A DNA stretch of 64,000 nt from Ancylobacter sp. IITR112 (GTDB lineage: Bacteria > Pseudomonadota > Alphaproteobacteria > Rhizobiales > Xanthobacteraceae), in the NCBI RefSeq assembly GCF_041415945.1, contig NZ_JBGCUS010000001.1:806001-870000 (forward strand), read 5' to 3'. The notes beneath the pieces are model-generated. The model did no database searches, had not been told where the DNA came from, and was given only the letters and a program-made list of their open reading frames with translations. Of this stretch, positions 17,949 to 28,534 are shown piece by piece (position 1 is the first letter of the stretch; each line of letters opens with the position of its first letter). The translations under genes and the position numbers were made by a program.

Positions 17949-19337
17949 ATGTCCGATGCTTTCCCGTCCAGCGCGTCCAGCTTCGCCCCCGCCGATCAGG
18001 TGCTGATCGCCCTTGCCCAGCTCAACCCGGTGGCCGGCGACCCCGCCGGCAATGCGGGGCGCGTGCGCGCGGCGCGGGCGCTGGCGGGCGGGCAGGGGGC
18101 GGAGCTGGTGGCGTTTCCCGAGCTTTTCCTTTCCGGCCGGCCGCCAGAGGAGCGGATGCTCGCCCCGGACTTTCAGGCCGCGTGCCGCGAGGAGGTGGAG
18201 GCGCTCGCCCGCGAGACCGCCGATGGCGGCCCGGCGCTGCTGCTCGGAGCGCCATGGAGCGAAGGCGGCCGGCTGTTCAATGCCGCGCTGCTGCTTGAGG
18301 GCGGCAAAGTGGCGGCGAGCCGTTTCAAGGTGGAGCTGGCCGGCTCTGGCCGGTGGGAGGAGCGCCGCGTCTTCACTCCCGGCCCGCTGCCGGGCCCGCT
18401 GGCTTTTCGCGGCGTGCGGCTCGGCGTGCCGGTGGGGGCGGATCTCGCCTCGGCCGATGTGATCGAGTGCCTTGCCGAGACCGGTGCGGAAATCCTCATC
18501 GCCCCGGGCGCCTCGCCCCATCAACGTCAGGCGCAGGACGAGCGGCTGAGCCTCGCCGTCGCCCGGGTGATGGAGAGCGGGCTGCCGCTTGCCTGGCTCA
18601 ACCCGGTGGGCGGGCAGGGGGCGCTGGGGTTCGACGGCGGCTCTTTCGTGCTCAATGCCGACCGCACGCTGGCGGTGCAACTGCCGAATTTCCAGGAGCG
18701 GGTGCGGATCACCCGCTGGGAGCGCTGGGCCGACGGCTGGCGCTGCGAGGAGGGCGCACGGGCGCCACTGCTGGAGGGCGACGAGGCGGACTATGCCGCC
18801 GCCATGCTCGGCCTGCGCGACACGGTCGAGAAGAATGGGCATTCCGGCACGGTGCTGCCGCTCGCCGGCGATGCCGCCGCGCTCGCCGGCGTGCTCGCCG
18901 GCGTGCTCGCGGTGGATGCGCTGGGGGCGGAGCGGGTGCAGGCGGTGGCTTTCGCCGCGCCCGCGCCGGAGGGCTCTGCCGACGCAGCGGCGCTGATGCA
19001 GGTACTGGGCGTGCGCACCGATACAGCGCCGATGGCCGAGCTGCTGCAGGCGGTGGCCGGTGTTGTGGCGCCGCTGGCCGCCGCCCCGCAAGACGGCCGG
19101 GACACGCTTCCAGCCCATCTGCGCGCCGCGCTGCTGCAGACGCTGGCCGACCGGCGCTGCGCGCTGCTGCTGGCGCCCGGCGAGGACGTGCCGGGCGCTT
19201 TTGATCCTCTGGCCGGGCTCGACGACACGCAGTGGATCCGTCTCTCCCGGCTGCGCAACCGCTGGAAGCCGGCTGGGGCGCTCGGCCCGGACGGGCCGGT
19301 GGTTCCCGACGCCCTCCTCGCCGCGCTGCCGGGCTGA
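17949..19337 (+). CDS. Catalytically degenerate NAD+ synthetase (NadE) homologue
   Basis: 462 residues, shorter than glutamine-dependent NAD+ synthetases of this group. The nitrilase-type glutaminase half is clear: IALAQLNPVAGDPAGNAGR, AFPELFLSG (catalytic Glu kept), SRFKVEL (Lys kept), VIECLAETGAEILIAPG. The position of the catalytic Cys (normally in an xCEDIW block) reads GVPVGADLASADV, so the Cys is gone. In the synthetase half DEADYAAAMLGLRDTVEKNG is kept, but the ATP-pyrophosphatase SGGxDS loop is replaced by LPLAGDAAALAG, and the product-binding middle is missing although RLSRLRNRWKPAGALGPDG survives near the C-terminus. The frame is intact. It is therefore a decayed or repurposed paralogue; true NadE must be elsewhere. 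Confidence 0.82.
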   Translation: MSDAFPSSASSFAPADQVLIALAQLNPVAGDPAGNAGRVRAARALAGGQGAELVAFPELFLSGRPPEERMLAPDFQAACREEVEALARETADGGPALLLGAPWSEGGRLFNAALLLEGGKVAASRFKVELAGSGRWEERRVFTPGPLPGPLAFRGVRLGVPVGADLASADVIECLAETGAEILIAPGASPHQRQAQDERLSLAVARVMESGLPLAWLNPVGGQGALGFDGGSFVLNADRTLAVQLPNFQERVRITRWERWADGWRCEEGARAPLLEGDEADYAAAMLGLRDTVEKNGHSGTVLPLAGDAAALAGVLAGVLAVDALGAERVQAVAFAAPAPEGSADAAALMQVLGVRTDTAPMAELLQAVAGVVAPLAAAPQDGRDTLPAHLRAALLQTLADRRCALLLAPGEDVPGAFDPLAGLDDTQWIRLSRLRNRWKPAGALGPDGPVVPDALLAALPG

Positions 19338-19365
19338 CCGAGTGCCATCCGCCGACAGCGCCGGC

Positions 19366-20286
19366 TTACCCCGCGAGATGGCGGGCGAGCGCGGTCCATA
19401 GCGGCGCCGCCCCGGCAAAGGCGACCACGCTGACGATCAGCGTCGAGGAGGCGAGATCGACATAGGTCTGTTCGCGGCCGGCGATGACGATGCCCGAGAA
19501 GGCCGGCGGCAGCGCGGCGAGCAGCACCACCTGTTCGAGATGGGTGGGGCTGACCCCCGTCAGCAGCGCCAGCGCCAGCATCGAGGCCGGCATCAGCCCG
19601 ACCTTGACCAGCGAATTCCACAGCACTTCCGCATTGAGCTGGAATTTGTGCGCGGAGAGCACCAGCCCGGCGGCGAACACCGCGACGCCCGAGGTGGCGT
19701 GGCCGATCAGCGCCAGCGGCGCCTGGAAAAACTCGGGCATGCGGACGCCGGCCAGCACCAGCACGACCGCGATCATCGGCGCCAGCACCACCGGCTCCTT
19801 CGCCGCCTTGACCAGCGCGGCGCCGGGGCTGGTGCCCTTCGGCGCGACGAAGAACATGCCGAGCGGGACGAGGATGACGTTCACCACCAGCGCGACGATG
19901 GCGACACTCAGAGCAGCCGTGCCGCCGAACAGCGGCGAGAGCACCGCCATGCCGAGAAAGCCCACGGTCGGCGCGCCGGCGCTGAGCCCGGCGATGCCGG
20001 CTTCCCGCCGGTCATGGCCGAAGACGAGGAGTGCGCCGAAAAAGGCGATGAAATACCAGAACAGCAGCACGGCGACGGAAATGCTGAGCAGCCGCGTGTC
20101 GGAAAACAGCGCCTCGCGCGAGGAATTGGCGATGGAGACAAAGAGCAGCGCGGGCAGGCAATAGGTGAGGACCAGATGATTGAATCCCGAGGCCTGCGCC
20201 TGATCGAAGCTGGAGCGTTTTCCCGCGACATAGCCGAGGGCGAGGACGAAAAAGATGGAAAAAATATCCTGAATAATCGGCGTCAC
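19366..20286 (-). CDS. AEC-family (auxin efflux carrier type) transporter
   Basis: About 306 residues from GTG at 20286 (TGGAG about nine bases upstream); this start gives the typical AEC beginning TPIIQDIFSIFFVLALGYV. Ten hydrophobic segments are spread over the length in two five-helix halves. Family features are FNHLVLTYCLPALLF near residue 40, GAPTVGFLGMAVL near 105 and ALPPAFSGIVIAG near 265. Members export or import organic acids such as malate or malonate by a secondary mechanism. Divergent from gltX, with 146 bases between the starts. Confidence 0.88.
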   Translation of the reverse strand: MTPIIQDIFSIFFVLALGYVAGKRSSFDQAQASGFNHLVLTYCLPALLFVSIANSSREALFSDTRLLSISVAVLLFWYFIAFFGALLVFGHDRREAGIAGLSAGAPTVGFLGMAVLSPLFGGTAALSVAIVALVVNVILVPLGMFFVAPKGTSPGAALVKAAKEPVVLAPMIAVVLVLAGVRMPEFFQAPLALIGHATSGVAVFAAGLVLSAHKFQLNAEVLWNSLVKVGLMPASMLALALLTGVSPTHLEQVVLLAALPPAFSGIVIAGREQTYVDLASSTLIVSVVAFAGAAPLWTALARHLAG

Positions 20287-20432
20287 AAGAATACTCCACT
20301 CATCGGCGCCGTAGCGCCATTGGCATAAGGTCGACCAAAGCCAAGCACAGAGCGGCGCATAGCGGGCTCTCATGTCACGGCTTTGCCGCGCCGGCGCTTG
20401 CTCCGCCGGCCTGTCCTCGGCGATAAGACGGC

Positions 20433-21794
20433 ATGCCCGAGACAGCCCCCGACACCCCGCCCGTCCTGCGCTTCGCACCGTCGCCCACCGGCCTCCTGCA
20501 TGTCGGCAACGCGCGAACCGCGCTGTACAATGCCCTGTTCGCCCGGCAATGGGGTGGTACTTTCATCCTGCGCTATGATGATACGGATACCGCACGCTCC
20601 ACTGAGGCGTTCGCCGATGCCATCGCGCAGGATATGGGCTGGCTCGGCCTCGTACCGGACCGGGTGGAGCACCAGTCGCGGCGGCTGGCGCGTTATGACG
20701 CGGCGGTGGCGCGGCTGAAGGAACTGGGGCGCCTCTACCCCGCCTATGAAACCGAGGACGAATTGGAGGCCAGGCGCCAGTCGCGGCGCCGGCGCGGCCT
20801 GCCGCCGCTTTATGACCGCGCGGCGCTGAAACTCTCCGCGGCCGAGCGCGCGGCGCTGGAGGTGGACGGGCGCCGGCCGCATTGGCGCTTCCGCCTCGAT
20901 GGCCGGCAGGTGGCGTGGGACGACCTCGTGCGCGGGCGGCAGGGCGTCGACACCGCAACCCTTTCCGATCCCGTGCTGGTGCGCGAGGACGGCTCCTATC
21001 TCTACACGCTGACATCCGTCGTCGACGACATCGACATGGGCGTGACCCATGTGGTGCGCGGCGAGGACCATGTGACCAATACCGGCGTGCAGATCGAGAT
21101 CATCGAGGCGCTGGGGGGCCCGGTGCCGCGCTTCGGACACCACAATCTTCTGGTGCTGCCGAGCGGGGAGGGGCTGTCCAAGCGGCTCGGCCATCTCTCG
21201 CTAAGGGCGCTGCGGGCGGAAGGCGAAGAGGCGCTGGCGGTGGCGAGCCTCGCCGTGCTCACCGGCACCTCGCGGGCGGTGGAACCGGTCGCCTCGCTCG
21301 ACGCGCTGGCGGCCAGGATCGACTTCGGCGCGATCTCCCGCGCCCCGGCGCGCTTCGACCCGGCGGAGCTTTCCGCGCTCACCGCCGCGACGCTGCATCA
21401 CCTGCCGTATGAGGCGGTGGCCGCGCGGCTGGAGGGGCTCGGCGTCGGCGGCTTTGAGGCGTTCTGGCTGGCAGTGCGCGGCAATCTCGCCCACCTTTCC
21501 GAGGCGGCCGACTGGTGGCGCGTGGTCGAGGGGCCGCTGACGCCGGTCTCCGCGCCGGAGGATGCCGATTTCCTCGCGCAGGCGGCGGCGCTGCTGCCGG
21601 AGGCGTGGGGCGAGGATGTCTATCCGCGCTGGATCGCGGCGTTGAAGCCGGCGAGCGGACGCGCCGGGCGGGGACTGTTCCACCCGCTGCGCCTTGCCCT
21701 CACCGGGCGCGAGAGCGGGCCGGAAATGAAGGCGCTGCTGCCGCTGATCGGCCGCGACAAGGCGGCGGCGCGGCTGCGGGGCGAGAGCGCCTAG
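20433..21794 (+). CDS. gltX: Glutamate--tRNA ligase
   Basis: 453 residues. Class I synthetase HIGH motif appears as [18 protein letters not shown] near residue 12, and the KMSKS loop as [12 protein letters not shown] near 248. [19 protein letters not shown] and [10 protein letters not shown] are GltX signatures. The C-terminal helical anticodon-binding region is shorter than in E. coli GltX, which suits the GltX2-type seen in Alphaproteobacteria. It charges tRNA-Glu and possibly tRNA-Gln for later amidation. Whether a second gltX exists elsewhere cannot be seen here. Confidence 0.95.
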   Translation: MPETAPDTPPVLRFAPSPTGLLHVGNARTALYNALFARQWGGTFILRYDDTDTARSTEAFADAIAQDMGWLGLVPDRVEHQSRRLARYDAAVARLKELGRLYPAYETEDELEARRQSRRRRGLPPLYDRAALKLSAAERAALEVDGRRPHWRFRLDGRQVAWDDLVRGRQGVDTATLSDPVLVREDGSYLYTLTSVVDDIDMGVTHVVRGEDHVTNTGVQIEIIEALGGPVPRFGHHNLLVLPSGEGLSKRLGHLSLRALRAEGEEALAVASLAVLTGTSRAVEPVASLDALAARIDFGAISRAPARFDPAELSALTAATLHHLPYEAVAARLEGLGVGGFEAFWLAVRGNLAHLSEAADWWRVVEGPLTPVSAPEDADFLAQAAALLPEAWGEDVYPRWIAALKPASGRAGRGLFHPLRLALTGRESGPEMKALLPLIGRDKAAARLRGESA

Positions 21795-21920
21795 GTCGGG
21801 CAGGCCGGGCTCCGGCCGTCATCCCCGCCGCCGCGTCGCGGAGAGCCGGGATCGCGTGCCGATCGGGGAGACGGTCCCGGATCGGCCTTCGCCCGTCCGG
21901 GATGTCGGCTATTGGGAGAA

Positions 21921-22940
21921 TCAGGGCTTCTTGGTCGCGGGCGGGGCGGCCGGGCGCGGCTGGGACATTTCGCGCGAGGCGTCCTCGGTGACGACGATGT
22001 CGCCCTTGCGCAGCGTAGGGTCTTCCGCGCCGGAGAGCGCCTGCGCCCAGCTCATGCCGGCCGGGCGGCAGGAACAGGCGGCGACATATTCCTTCTTGAA
22101 CAGCAGCGCGGTGGGCAGCGACATATAGGGCTGGCCATTGATGCCGACCGCCTGGTTGATGTCCTCGCCCGGGTTGCGATAGGCGAACAGCCGCGCCTCG
22201 GTGCCCGGGCACTGGCGCTGGCACTGGGCCTCGTCGGAGCCGAACTTCGCCGGGGTGGCGGCGTAGGAGATCGGGAAGAAGAAGCCGTCGCAGGTGCGCA
22301 CGCAGACGGTGCGGTAGGTCGAGACCTTCGGCATGTCCAGCGGCTGCACGTCCAGCGGGCCGGATTCCTCCATCGGCACGCCGAACAGCTGTTCGATGAA
22401 ATTGCGCGGCCGGCGGTTCTGGTTGCCGTAATTGCCGCCGCCGCCCTGGCCGAGCGCCGCCTGATATTGCGGGCCGCAATTGTTCTGCGCGAGGGCGTAG
22501 ATGAGCTGGCGGCGCTGCTCGTCATTGCCGCTCTGCTGGCCGCGCGCCTGCATCATGGTGCGGTCGAGCGTCGAGCGGGCCTGGGTGAGGCGCCGGTTGA
22601 GCGATTCGCACTGAGGCGGCAGTTGCGGCTGGAAGATGAGGAAGCCGCGCTTGTCGCAGCCGAGCTGGCGCACCTGCGCGGTCAGATTGGCGATGTCCTG
22701 CTGCTGCTGGGCGATGGCGGCGCCGTAATCCGGCTGGCCGCCGCCGCCGCGCCGGTCGAGCCCGGCAAGCTGGCCTTCCAGCCGGATGCAGGTGGAGCGG
22801 TCGCCGCCATCATAGCCGCTGTCATAGCCGCCGCCGACGCTGCCGGGCGGGTAGTCCTGCGCCGCCGCGAAACCGGCCGGGGCGAGAAGCGCCGCGGCGA
22901 GGAGGAGGCGGGCGGCAAGGCGGGAACGGCGGAATGTCAT
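21921..22940 (-). CDS. DUF2865 domain-containing exported protein
   Basis: 339 residues. Signal peptide with hydrophobic RLLLAAALLAPAGFAAAQ. A Gly/Tyr/Asp-rich segment follows, then a Gln-rich coiled stretch (IAQQQQDIANLTAQVRQL). The DUF2865 part contains CVRTCDGFFFPISYA, CQRQCPGTEARLFAYRN and a final AACSCRPAGMSW, giving several paired cysteines likely oxidised in the periplasm. The family is common in Hyphomicrobiales and has no assigned function. The start at 22940 is chosen from the signal peptide; the Shine-Dalgarno is weak. Confidence 0.88.
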   Translation of the reverse strand: MTFRRSRLAARLLLAAALLAPAGFAAAQDYPPGSVGGGYDSGYDGGDRSTCIRLEGQLAGLDRRGGGGQPDYGAAIAQQQQDIANLTAQVRQLGCDKRGFLIFQPQLPPQCESLNRRLTQARSTLDRTMMQARGQQSGNDEQRRQLIYALAQNNCGPQYQAALGQGGGGNYGNQNRRPRNFIEQLFGVPMEESGPLDVQPLDMPKVSTYRTVCVRTCDGFFFPISYAATPAKFGSDEAQCQRQCPGTEARLFAYRNPGEDINQAVGINGQPYMSLPTALLFKKEYVAACSCRPAGMSWAQALSGAEDPTLRKGDIVVTEDASREMSQPRPAAPPATKKP

Positions 22941-23130
22941 CAAAGGGACTGCAATCGCGATGGCGGACTGTGAGGGTGTGCCGGAAACGGGCGCCGGGTG
23001 CAATGAGCATGGCAAGCATGTCGAAAGTTTGAACCGGCTTTGTCCGCGCGCACCCGCCGCCGCGCGGCGGCATTGCGCGCCCGCCTGCGGCCCCCATATG
23101 CGGGGCATCCCGACCGGAGTTCACCGCCGC

Positions 23131-23679
23131 ATGATCCGCGCCCCCCGCCTGAAATCGCCCCGCCTGAAAACGCTTTGCCTGGCGCTCGCCGCCCTGGCGC
23201 TCGGCGCCGGCTTCGCCGCTACGCCCTCGCAGGCGCAGGAGCCGGATCTCATCTTCCGCAAGTCAACGGTGTGGAAATTCCTCACTCCGGACGACAAGCT
23301 CGCGACCTATGGCATTGACGATCCCGTGGTCGACGGCGTCGCCTGCCACTACACTGTGCCTGAGCGCGGCGGGGTGAAGGGCATGCTGGGTGTGGCGGAG
23401 GAGGTGTCGGACATTTCCATCGCCTGCCGGCAGATCGGGCCGATCAGCTTCAAGCGCAAATTCGAGCAGGGCGACGTGGTGTATCGCGAGAGCCGCTCGC
23501 TCATCTTCAAGAAGATGCAGATCGTGCGCGGCTGCGACACCAAGCGCAATGTGCTGGTCTATCTCGTCTATTCCGACAAGCTGATCGAGGGCAGCCCGAA
23601 GAACTCGACCTCGACCGTCCCCATCATGCCGTGGGGTGCGACCAATGAGGCGCCCAAATGCGCGGATTTCCTCAAATGA
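23131..23679 (+). CDS. CreA family protein
   Basis: 182 residues. N-terminal signal sequence TLCLALAALALGAGFAA with cleavage near SQAQE. Core CreA features are FRKSTVWKFLTPDDKLATY, a DDPVVDGVACHYT segment and EDVSDISIACRQIGPI-type sequence (here EEVSDISIACRQ), with FKRKFEQGDVVYRE and SLIFKKMQIVRG following. Two cysteines about 50 residues apart are conserved in the family. Periplasmic, function unknown. The neighbouring DUF2865 gene is divergent; GGAG lies 11 bases upstream of ATG. Confidence 0.92.
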   Translation: MIRAPRLKSPRLKTLCLALAALALGAGFAATPSQAQEPDLIFRKSTVWKFLTPDDKLATYGIDDPVVDGVACHYTVPERGGVKGMLGVAEEVSDISIACRQIGPISFKRKFEQGDVVYRESRSLIFKKMQIVRGCDTKRNVLVYLVYSDKLIEGSPKNSTSTVPIMPWGATNEAPKCADFLK

Positions 23680-23726
23680 CCGCGTGAGGCGCCGCCGTCA
23701 GGGGGCGCCGGCTGCCCGCGCCGCGC

Positions 23727-24059
23727 TCAGCGCGCGCAGGTGATGGCGACGGCGCCCTGGCAGGCGCTGCCCTCGCAGGCGGCGGTGCGAACCGGCGTGG
23801 CAACCTCGCCGAGCCCGGCCTGCACATCGGTGCGGGCCATGCCGAAGCCGGTGGCGCGGGTGAAGCCGTGGACGCGGCACCACGCATCCGCCATCGCCTG
23901 GCCGCAGCTTGCTCCGGTGGCGATGCAGGTATCGATGCCGTAGCCGTCCGACAGGTCGACGCTGAAAATCCCGGTATCCTCATCCGCCCGCGCGAGGCCG
24001 GCGGACAGCGTCACGGCGAGGGCGAGCAGAGACAGGCGCAGGCGCGGCATCGCGTTCAT
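23727..24059 (-). CDS. Small cysteine-rich secreted protein, unknown
   Basis: 110 residues. A signal peptide (LRLSLLALAVTLSAGLARA) is followed by an acidic start DEDTGIFSVD and a mature domain with six cysteines (in DTC, SC, WC, AC, AC and TC contexts), which suggests three disulfides. Similar short secreted proteins occur near DUF2865/CreA-type genes in this order, but I cannot name a family. No good Shine-Dalgarno is seen; two candidate Met codons are three codons apart. Convergent with creA, 47 bases apart. Confidence 0.68.
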   Translation of the reverse strand: MNAMPRLRLSLLALAVTLSAGLARADEDTGIFSVDLSDGYGIDTCIATGASCGQAMADAWCRVHGFTRATGFGMARTDVQAGLGEVATPVRTAACEGSACQGAVAITCAR

Positions 24060-24339
24060 GGGGGTGCGTTCACTGGTGGCGACAAGGTGGCGGCAGGACA
24101 ACGTCAATGTGGCGAAAAGGTTTGAACCGACCCTTAAGATTTCGCGCCGCCATCGTCGTGCCGGCCCAATAGCTCTCCTTTCTCGCTGGGTCAACTGAGG
24201 TGATCGGGTGGGCCGGATGCGATGAAAATTCGCCCGTCCGCTCCGTCGCGGCGCGCCCGGCTTGACGCGGCCGGCCAAACGGACGACAGACGCCACGCTG
24301 CGCCCCCTCGGGCGCGGCAGGATCGAGAAGGCACAGTTA

Positions 24340-25730
<1,391 letters not shown>

Positions 25731-25734
<4 letters not shown>

Positions 25735-26240
25735 GCGCGGCCGCACGCCCACCCGCCGCCGCGCTGCGCCCGGCCCTGCCGGGCGACCTGCCGGTGCTCG
25801 CCGCCATCGCCGAGGCGGCGATCCTCGAACTCACGGGCGAGGATTACGACAGCGACCAACAGGAAGCCTGGGCGGCGGCGGCTTCCGACGTGGAGGCACT
25901 GGCGGCGCGGCTGAAGGATCAACTGACGCTGATCGCCACCCGCGATGGTGAGCCGGTGGGCTTCATCGCGCTGGCCGACAACAAGCTGATCGACATGCTC
26001 TATGTCCGGCCGGATGTGGCGGGGGAGGGCGTTGGGGCGCTGCTCTATGATGCCATCGAGCGGCTGGCCGGCGCCCGCGGGGCGAAAAGCCTCACCGTCG
26101 AGGCCAGCGACACCGCGCTCGACTTCTTCGGCAAGCGCGGCTTCACCCCCAAGCAGCGCAACACGCTCTCCCTCGGCGGGGTGTGGCTGGCCAATACGAC
26201 GATGGAAAAGCCGCTCGGGGCGCCCGACACCACGCATTGA
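25731..26240 (+). CDS. GNAT-family N-acetyltransferase
   Basis: 169 residues from a GTG that overlaps the cysS stop (GTGA). Acetyl-CoA binding features are [25 protein letters not shown], the beta4-alpha3 pyrophosphate loop (V-x-x-x-G-x-G-x-G/A pattern), followed by [18 protein letters not shown], the beta5 and FxxxGF end typical of GNAT enzymes. The substrate is unknown. Co-expression with cysS follows from the overlap; a palindromic repeat cluster follows downstream. Confidence 0.88.
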
Positions 26241-26284
26241 AGGGGGCGGGCGGTGGGCTTTGCCAGCCCTGCTTGAATGTCGTC

Positions 26285-26437
26285 ATGGTCGGGCGTGTCC
26301 CGGTCCTCCTCGCCTTGGTGCCGGGTGTTGGAGAAGTCATGGATCGCCGGGCCAAGCCCGGGGATGACGGTGCTCTGGGGGCGGCGCGCCTCACCGTCAT
26401 CGTCGATGAGCGTCATGGCCGGGCTTGTCCCGGCCAT
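26285..26437. repeat. Cluster of three palindromic intergenic repeats
   Basis: Three hairpins share the 9-bp arm, 5-base loop, 9-bp arm geometry of the element at 9861: 26285-26307 (imperfect), 26343-26365 (one mismatch) and 26415-26437 (perfect, arms ATGGCCGGG and CCCGGCCAT). Short GTCATGG or GATGAC edges flank each. They fill the gap between the convergent ends of the GNAT gene and the LOG-type gene. No open frame here looks coding. Confidence 0.8.
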
Positions 26438-26498
26438 CCACGTGTTGGCGCTGGACGTTGGAACGTCACGGAGGAGGGCGCCTGCGACGACGGCGTCC

Positions 26499-27110
26499 TC
26501 ACATCCGGTCGAGCACGCGCTCCTCGGCCGCGCCGTGCAACTCCCCCTCGCCGAGATGGGCGACGGCGCCGTGCAGCTTAGGCAGGACGGCGCGCACATT
26601 ATGCGCCACCAGCAGCTTCACCGGACGGGCGACATTGACGAAGCCGGTCGCCTGCATGTGATCGAGCAGGGTCAGCAGCGGGTCCCAGAAATTGGCGATG
26701 TTGAGCACCATCACCGGCTTGGAGTGGCGGTTGAGCTGCACCCAGGTGAGCTGTTCGATCAGCTCCTCCAGCGTGCCGATGCCGCCGGGCAGGGCGATGA
26801 AGGCATCCGCCCGCTCGAACATCAGCCGCTTGCGCTCATGCATGTCCTTGGTGACGATCAGCTCATGGGCGTGGTCGAAGGCCTGTTCCTTGCCCATCAG
26901 GAAATCCGGGATGATACCGGTGACCTTGCCGCCCGCTTCGGCGCAGGCGCGGGCGGTGGCCCCCATCAGCCCGACGCCGCCACCGCCATAGACGAGGCGT
27001 ATGCCCTCGGCGGCCAGCAGGCGCCCGAGGGCGATGGCGGTTTCGAGATAGACGGCATCGGCCCCCGTGGCCGCGCCGCAATAGACGCAAATGCTCTTGA
27101 TCTTTGTCAT
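26499..27110 (-). CDS. LOG/TIGR00730 family Rossmann-fold protein
   Basis: 203 residues. The two family motifs are present: YGGGGVGLMGATARACAEAGG near residue 35 (split GGGxxGLMG) and LPGGIGTLEELIEQLTW near 113 (PGGxGTxxE, the catalytic Arg/Glu site, with ERKRLMFERAD before it). CVYCGAATGAD at the N-terminus is usual. These are nucleotide 5'-monophosphate phosphoribohydrolases related to LOG cytokinin-activating enzymes; in bacteria they may cleave AMP or cytokinin ribotides. Start is uncertain between ATG at 27110 and 27119. Confidence 0.92.
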   Translation of the reverse strand: MTKIKSICVYCGAATGADAVYLETAIALGRLLAAEGIRLVYGGGGVGLMGATARACAEAGGKVTGIIPDFLMGKEQAFDHAHELIVTKDMHERKRLMFERADAFIALPGGIGTLEELIEQLTWVQLNRHSKPVMVLNIANFWDPLLTLLDHMQATGFVNVARPVKLLVAHNVRAVLPKLHGAVAHLGEGELHGAAEERVLDRM

Positions 27111-27207
27111 GGCCACCATGGTGCACTGCGCAAAAGGCCCGTCAAGTCCGCCCGGCGGGCGCGCGAGATGAAGTTGCGGCGGGGTGTCGAGGTTCCGCAA
27201 GGGTCGC

Positions 27208-28443
27208 TCACACCCCCTCCCGCGCTCGATAATCGTCTACGGCGGAGCGGACAAGCGGGCGCAGGACATTGACGAAGGTGTTCACCCGTTCGGCGAGCCA
27301 TGCGAAGGCGAGGGCGCGCTGGCCGGGCTTTTCAAGGTCCGGGAAGCTGCGATGGTCGCTGACCTTCGGGCGGCCATAGCTGTCCGTCCAGAGCGCCGCC
27401 GTGCCCCCCAGTTGGGGCTGAACGGCGTGCCACTCTTCGGCGATCGTCGCCGCCGCGTATTCTCCCGCGCTGTTGCGCGAGGCGGACAGGAACACGCCCA
27501 GCTCGTTCTTCTTCATGTCGCGATAGACGGTCAGCCAGCTGCTGCCATTCGGCGCCGGGAACATGAAACTGAGATAGCCCTGCCGCGCGGGACGGGGAAT
27601 CGGTTGGTCGGGGTCGTCGAGCTTCAGCACGGCGAGGAACTCTTTCCAGAACTGCTGGCGCTTTGCCGCCAGTTCCGCCTGGTCGGGGTCCAGCACCTCG
27701 GTGTTTTCGTCCTCGGAGGCGAGGTCAGCCACGGCCATACCTTCCGGCACGGCGACGACCTGACGGACGATATTGACCGTCCGCGCCAGCACGCGCGGCG
27801 TGACCAGACGGCTTCCATCGGGAAGAACGAAGATGGGGAGTTCGACCAGACCGAAGGAGAAGTGAAGGCCGGCGTGCCGCTGAAGATACTCGGAGATGGC
27901 TTCGACCCCTTCGCGAATGCCGTCGCCGACGATGAGCAAGAGGAACCGCCCCCGCCGCAGATTGGAACTCAAGGCGTCGTTGAAGGCGATTTCGTCCACC
28001 TCAGGGGCGACCTCGCGCACCTTCTGCAGAAGGATGTTGCCGGTTGTCCGCAGCCTTACATTCGTTTCGCGCTGAAGGTCGGACTGGGTCCAGCGGCTGA
28101 GCTCCTTGGCGTAGTCGAGTATCTGGCCGACGACCTCGCGCCGCCCTTCGGGATTGCGCCACAGCTTGCATTCCACCAGCACCGGCAGGCCGCCCGGCGT
28201 GACCAGGAAATTGTCGATCGGTCCGGCAGGCGTGCGCAGCTCGCGGCAGATGGAAACGGCGCCGGCGAAAGTGGGGTCGATCTCCTCGATCGGCAGGACG
28301 GTGGGGTGCTCATGCACCAGCCGCTGAATGTCGGCCTCGGCAACGGCGCCGTCGCCGGCCTGCATCGCCAGCGGCGAGAGTTTCAGCGGGGCGATGCTGC
28401 TGTCACTGCCTAAAAGGAGAGGGGTGGCATGCTGGCGAGACAC
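27208..28443 (-). CDS. PD-(D/E)XK nuclease-like protein, orphan
   Basis: 411 residues, GTG start with AAAGGA upstream. Residues 75-116 fit the PD-(D/E)XK restriction fold: PIDNFLV with Asp77, then VLVECKLWRN with Glu91 and Lys93, and GQILDYAKELSRW as the following helix. Before it, ADIQRLVHEHPTVLP looks like the short helical entry of NucS/DUF91-like nucleases. The remainder (170-411) contains a mixed alpha/beta region and a C-terminal part (ASRNSAGEYAAATIAEEW) that resembles DNA-modification-associated DUF4268-type domains, but weakly. No methylase, helicase or other restriction gene lies beside it. Could serve defence or repair; unproven. Divergent from an ArsR regulator. Confidence 0.7.
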   Translation of the reverse strand: MSRQHATPLLLGSDSSIAPLKLSPLAMQAGDGAVAEADIQRLVHEHPTVLPIEEIDPTFAGAVSICRELRTPAGPIDNFLVTPGGLPVLVECKLWRNPEGRREVVGQILDYAKELSRWTQSDLQRETNVRLRTTGNILLQKVREVAPEVDEIAFNDALSSNLRRGRFLLLIVGDGIREGVEAISEYLQRHAGLHFSFGLVELPIFVLPDGSRLVTPRVLARTVNIVRQVVAVPEGMAVADLASEDENTEVLDPDQAELAAKRQQFWKEFLAVLKLDDPDQPIPRPARQGYLSFMFPAPNGSSWLTVYRDMKKNELGVFLSASRNSAGEYAAATIAEEWHAVQPQLGGTAALWTDSYGRPKVSDHRSFPDLEKPGQRALAFAWLAERVNTFVNVLRPLVRSAVDDYRAREGV

Positions 28444-28534
28444 GAATCATTCCTTTTGACGGGGCGCCCACCAGTATGGGCGGCAATGGCGTACCTGTCG
28501 CGACCATCGGTTGCCGCTTCGCCGTCTTGAAATC

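Noticed and set aside
17949..19337. Functional NAD+ synthetase
   Set aside because: Both catalytic motifs are missing, so the enzyme name would be misleading.
16716..19418. 900-codon antisense frame across the RgpF and NadE-like genes
   Set aside because: Spans two sense genes with recognised families and has no signature of its own.
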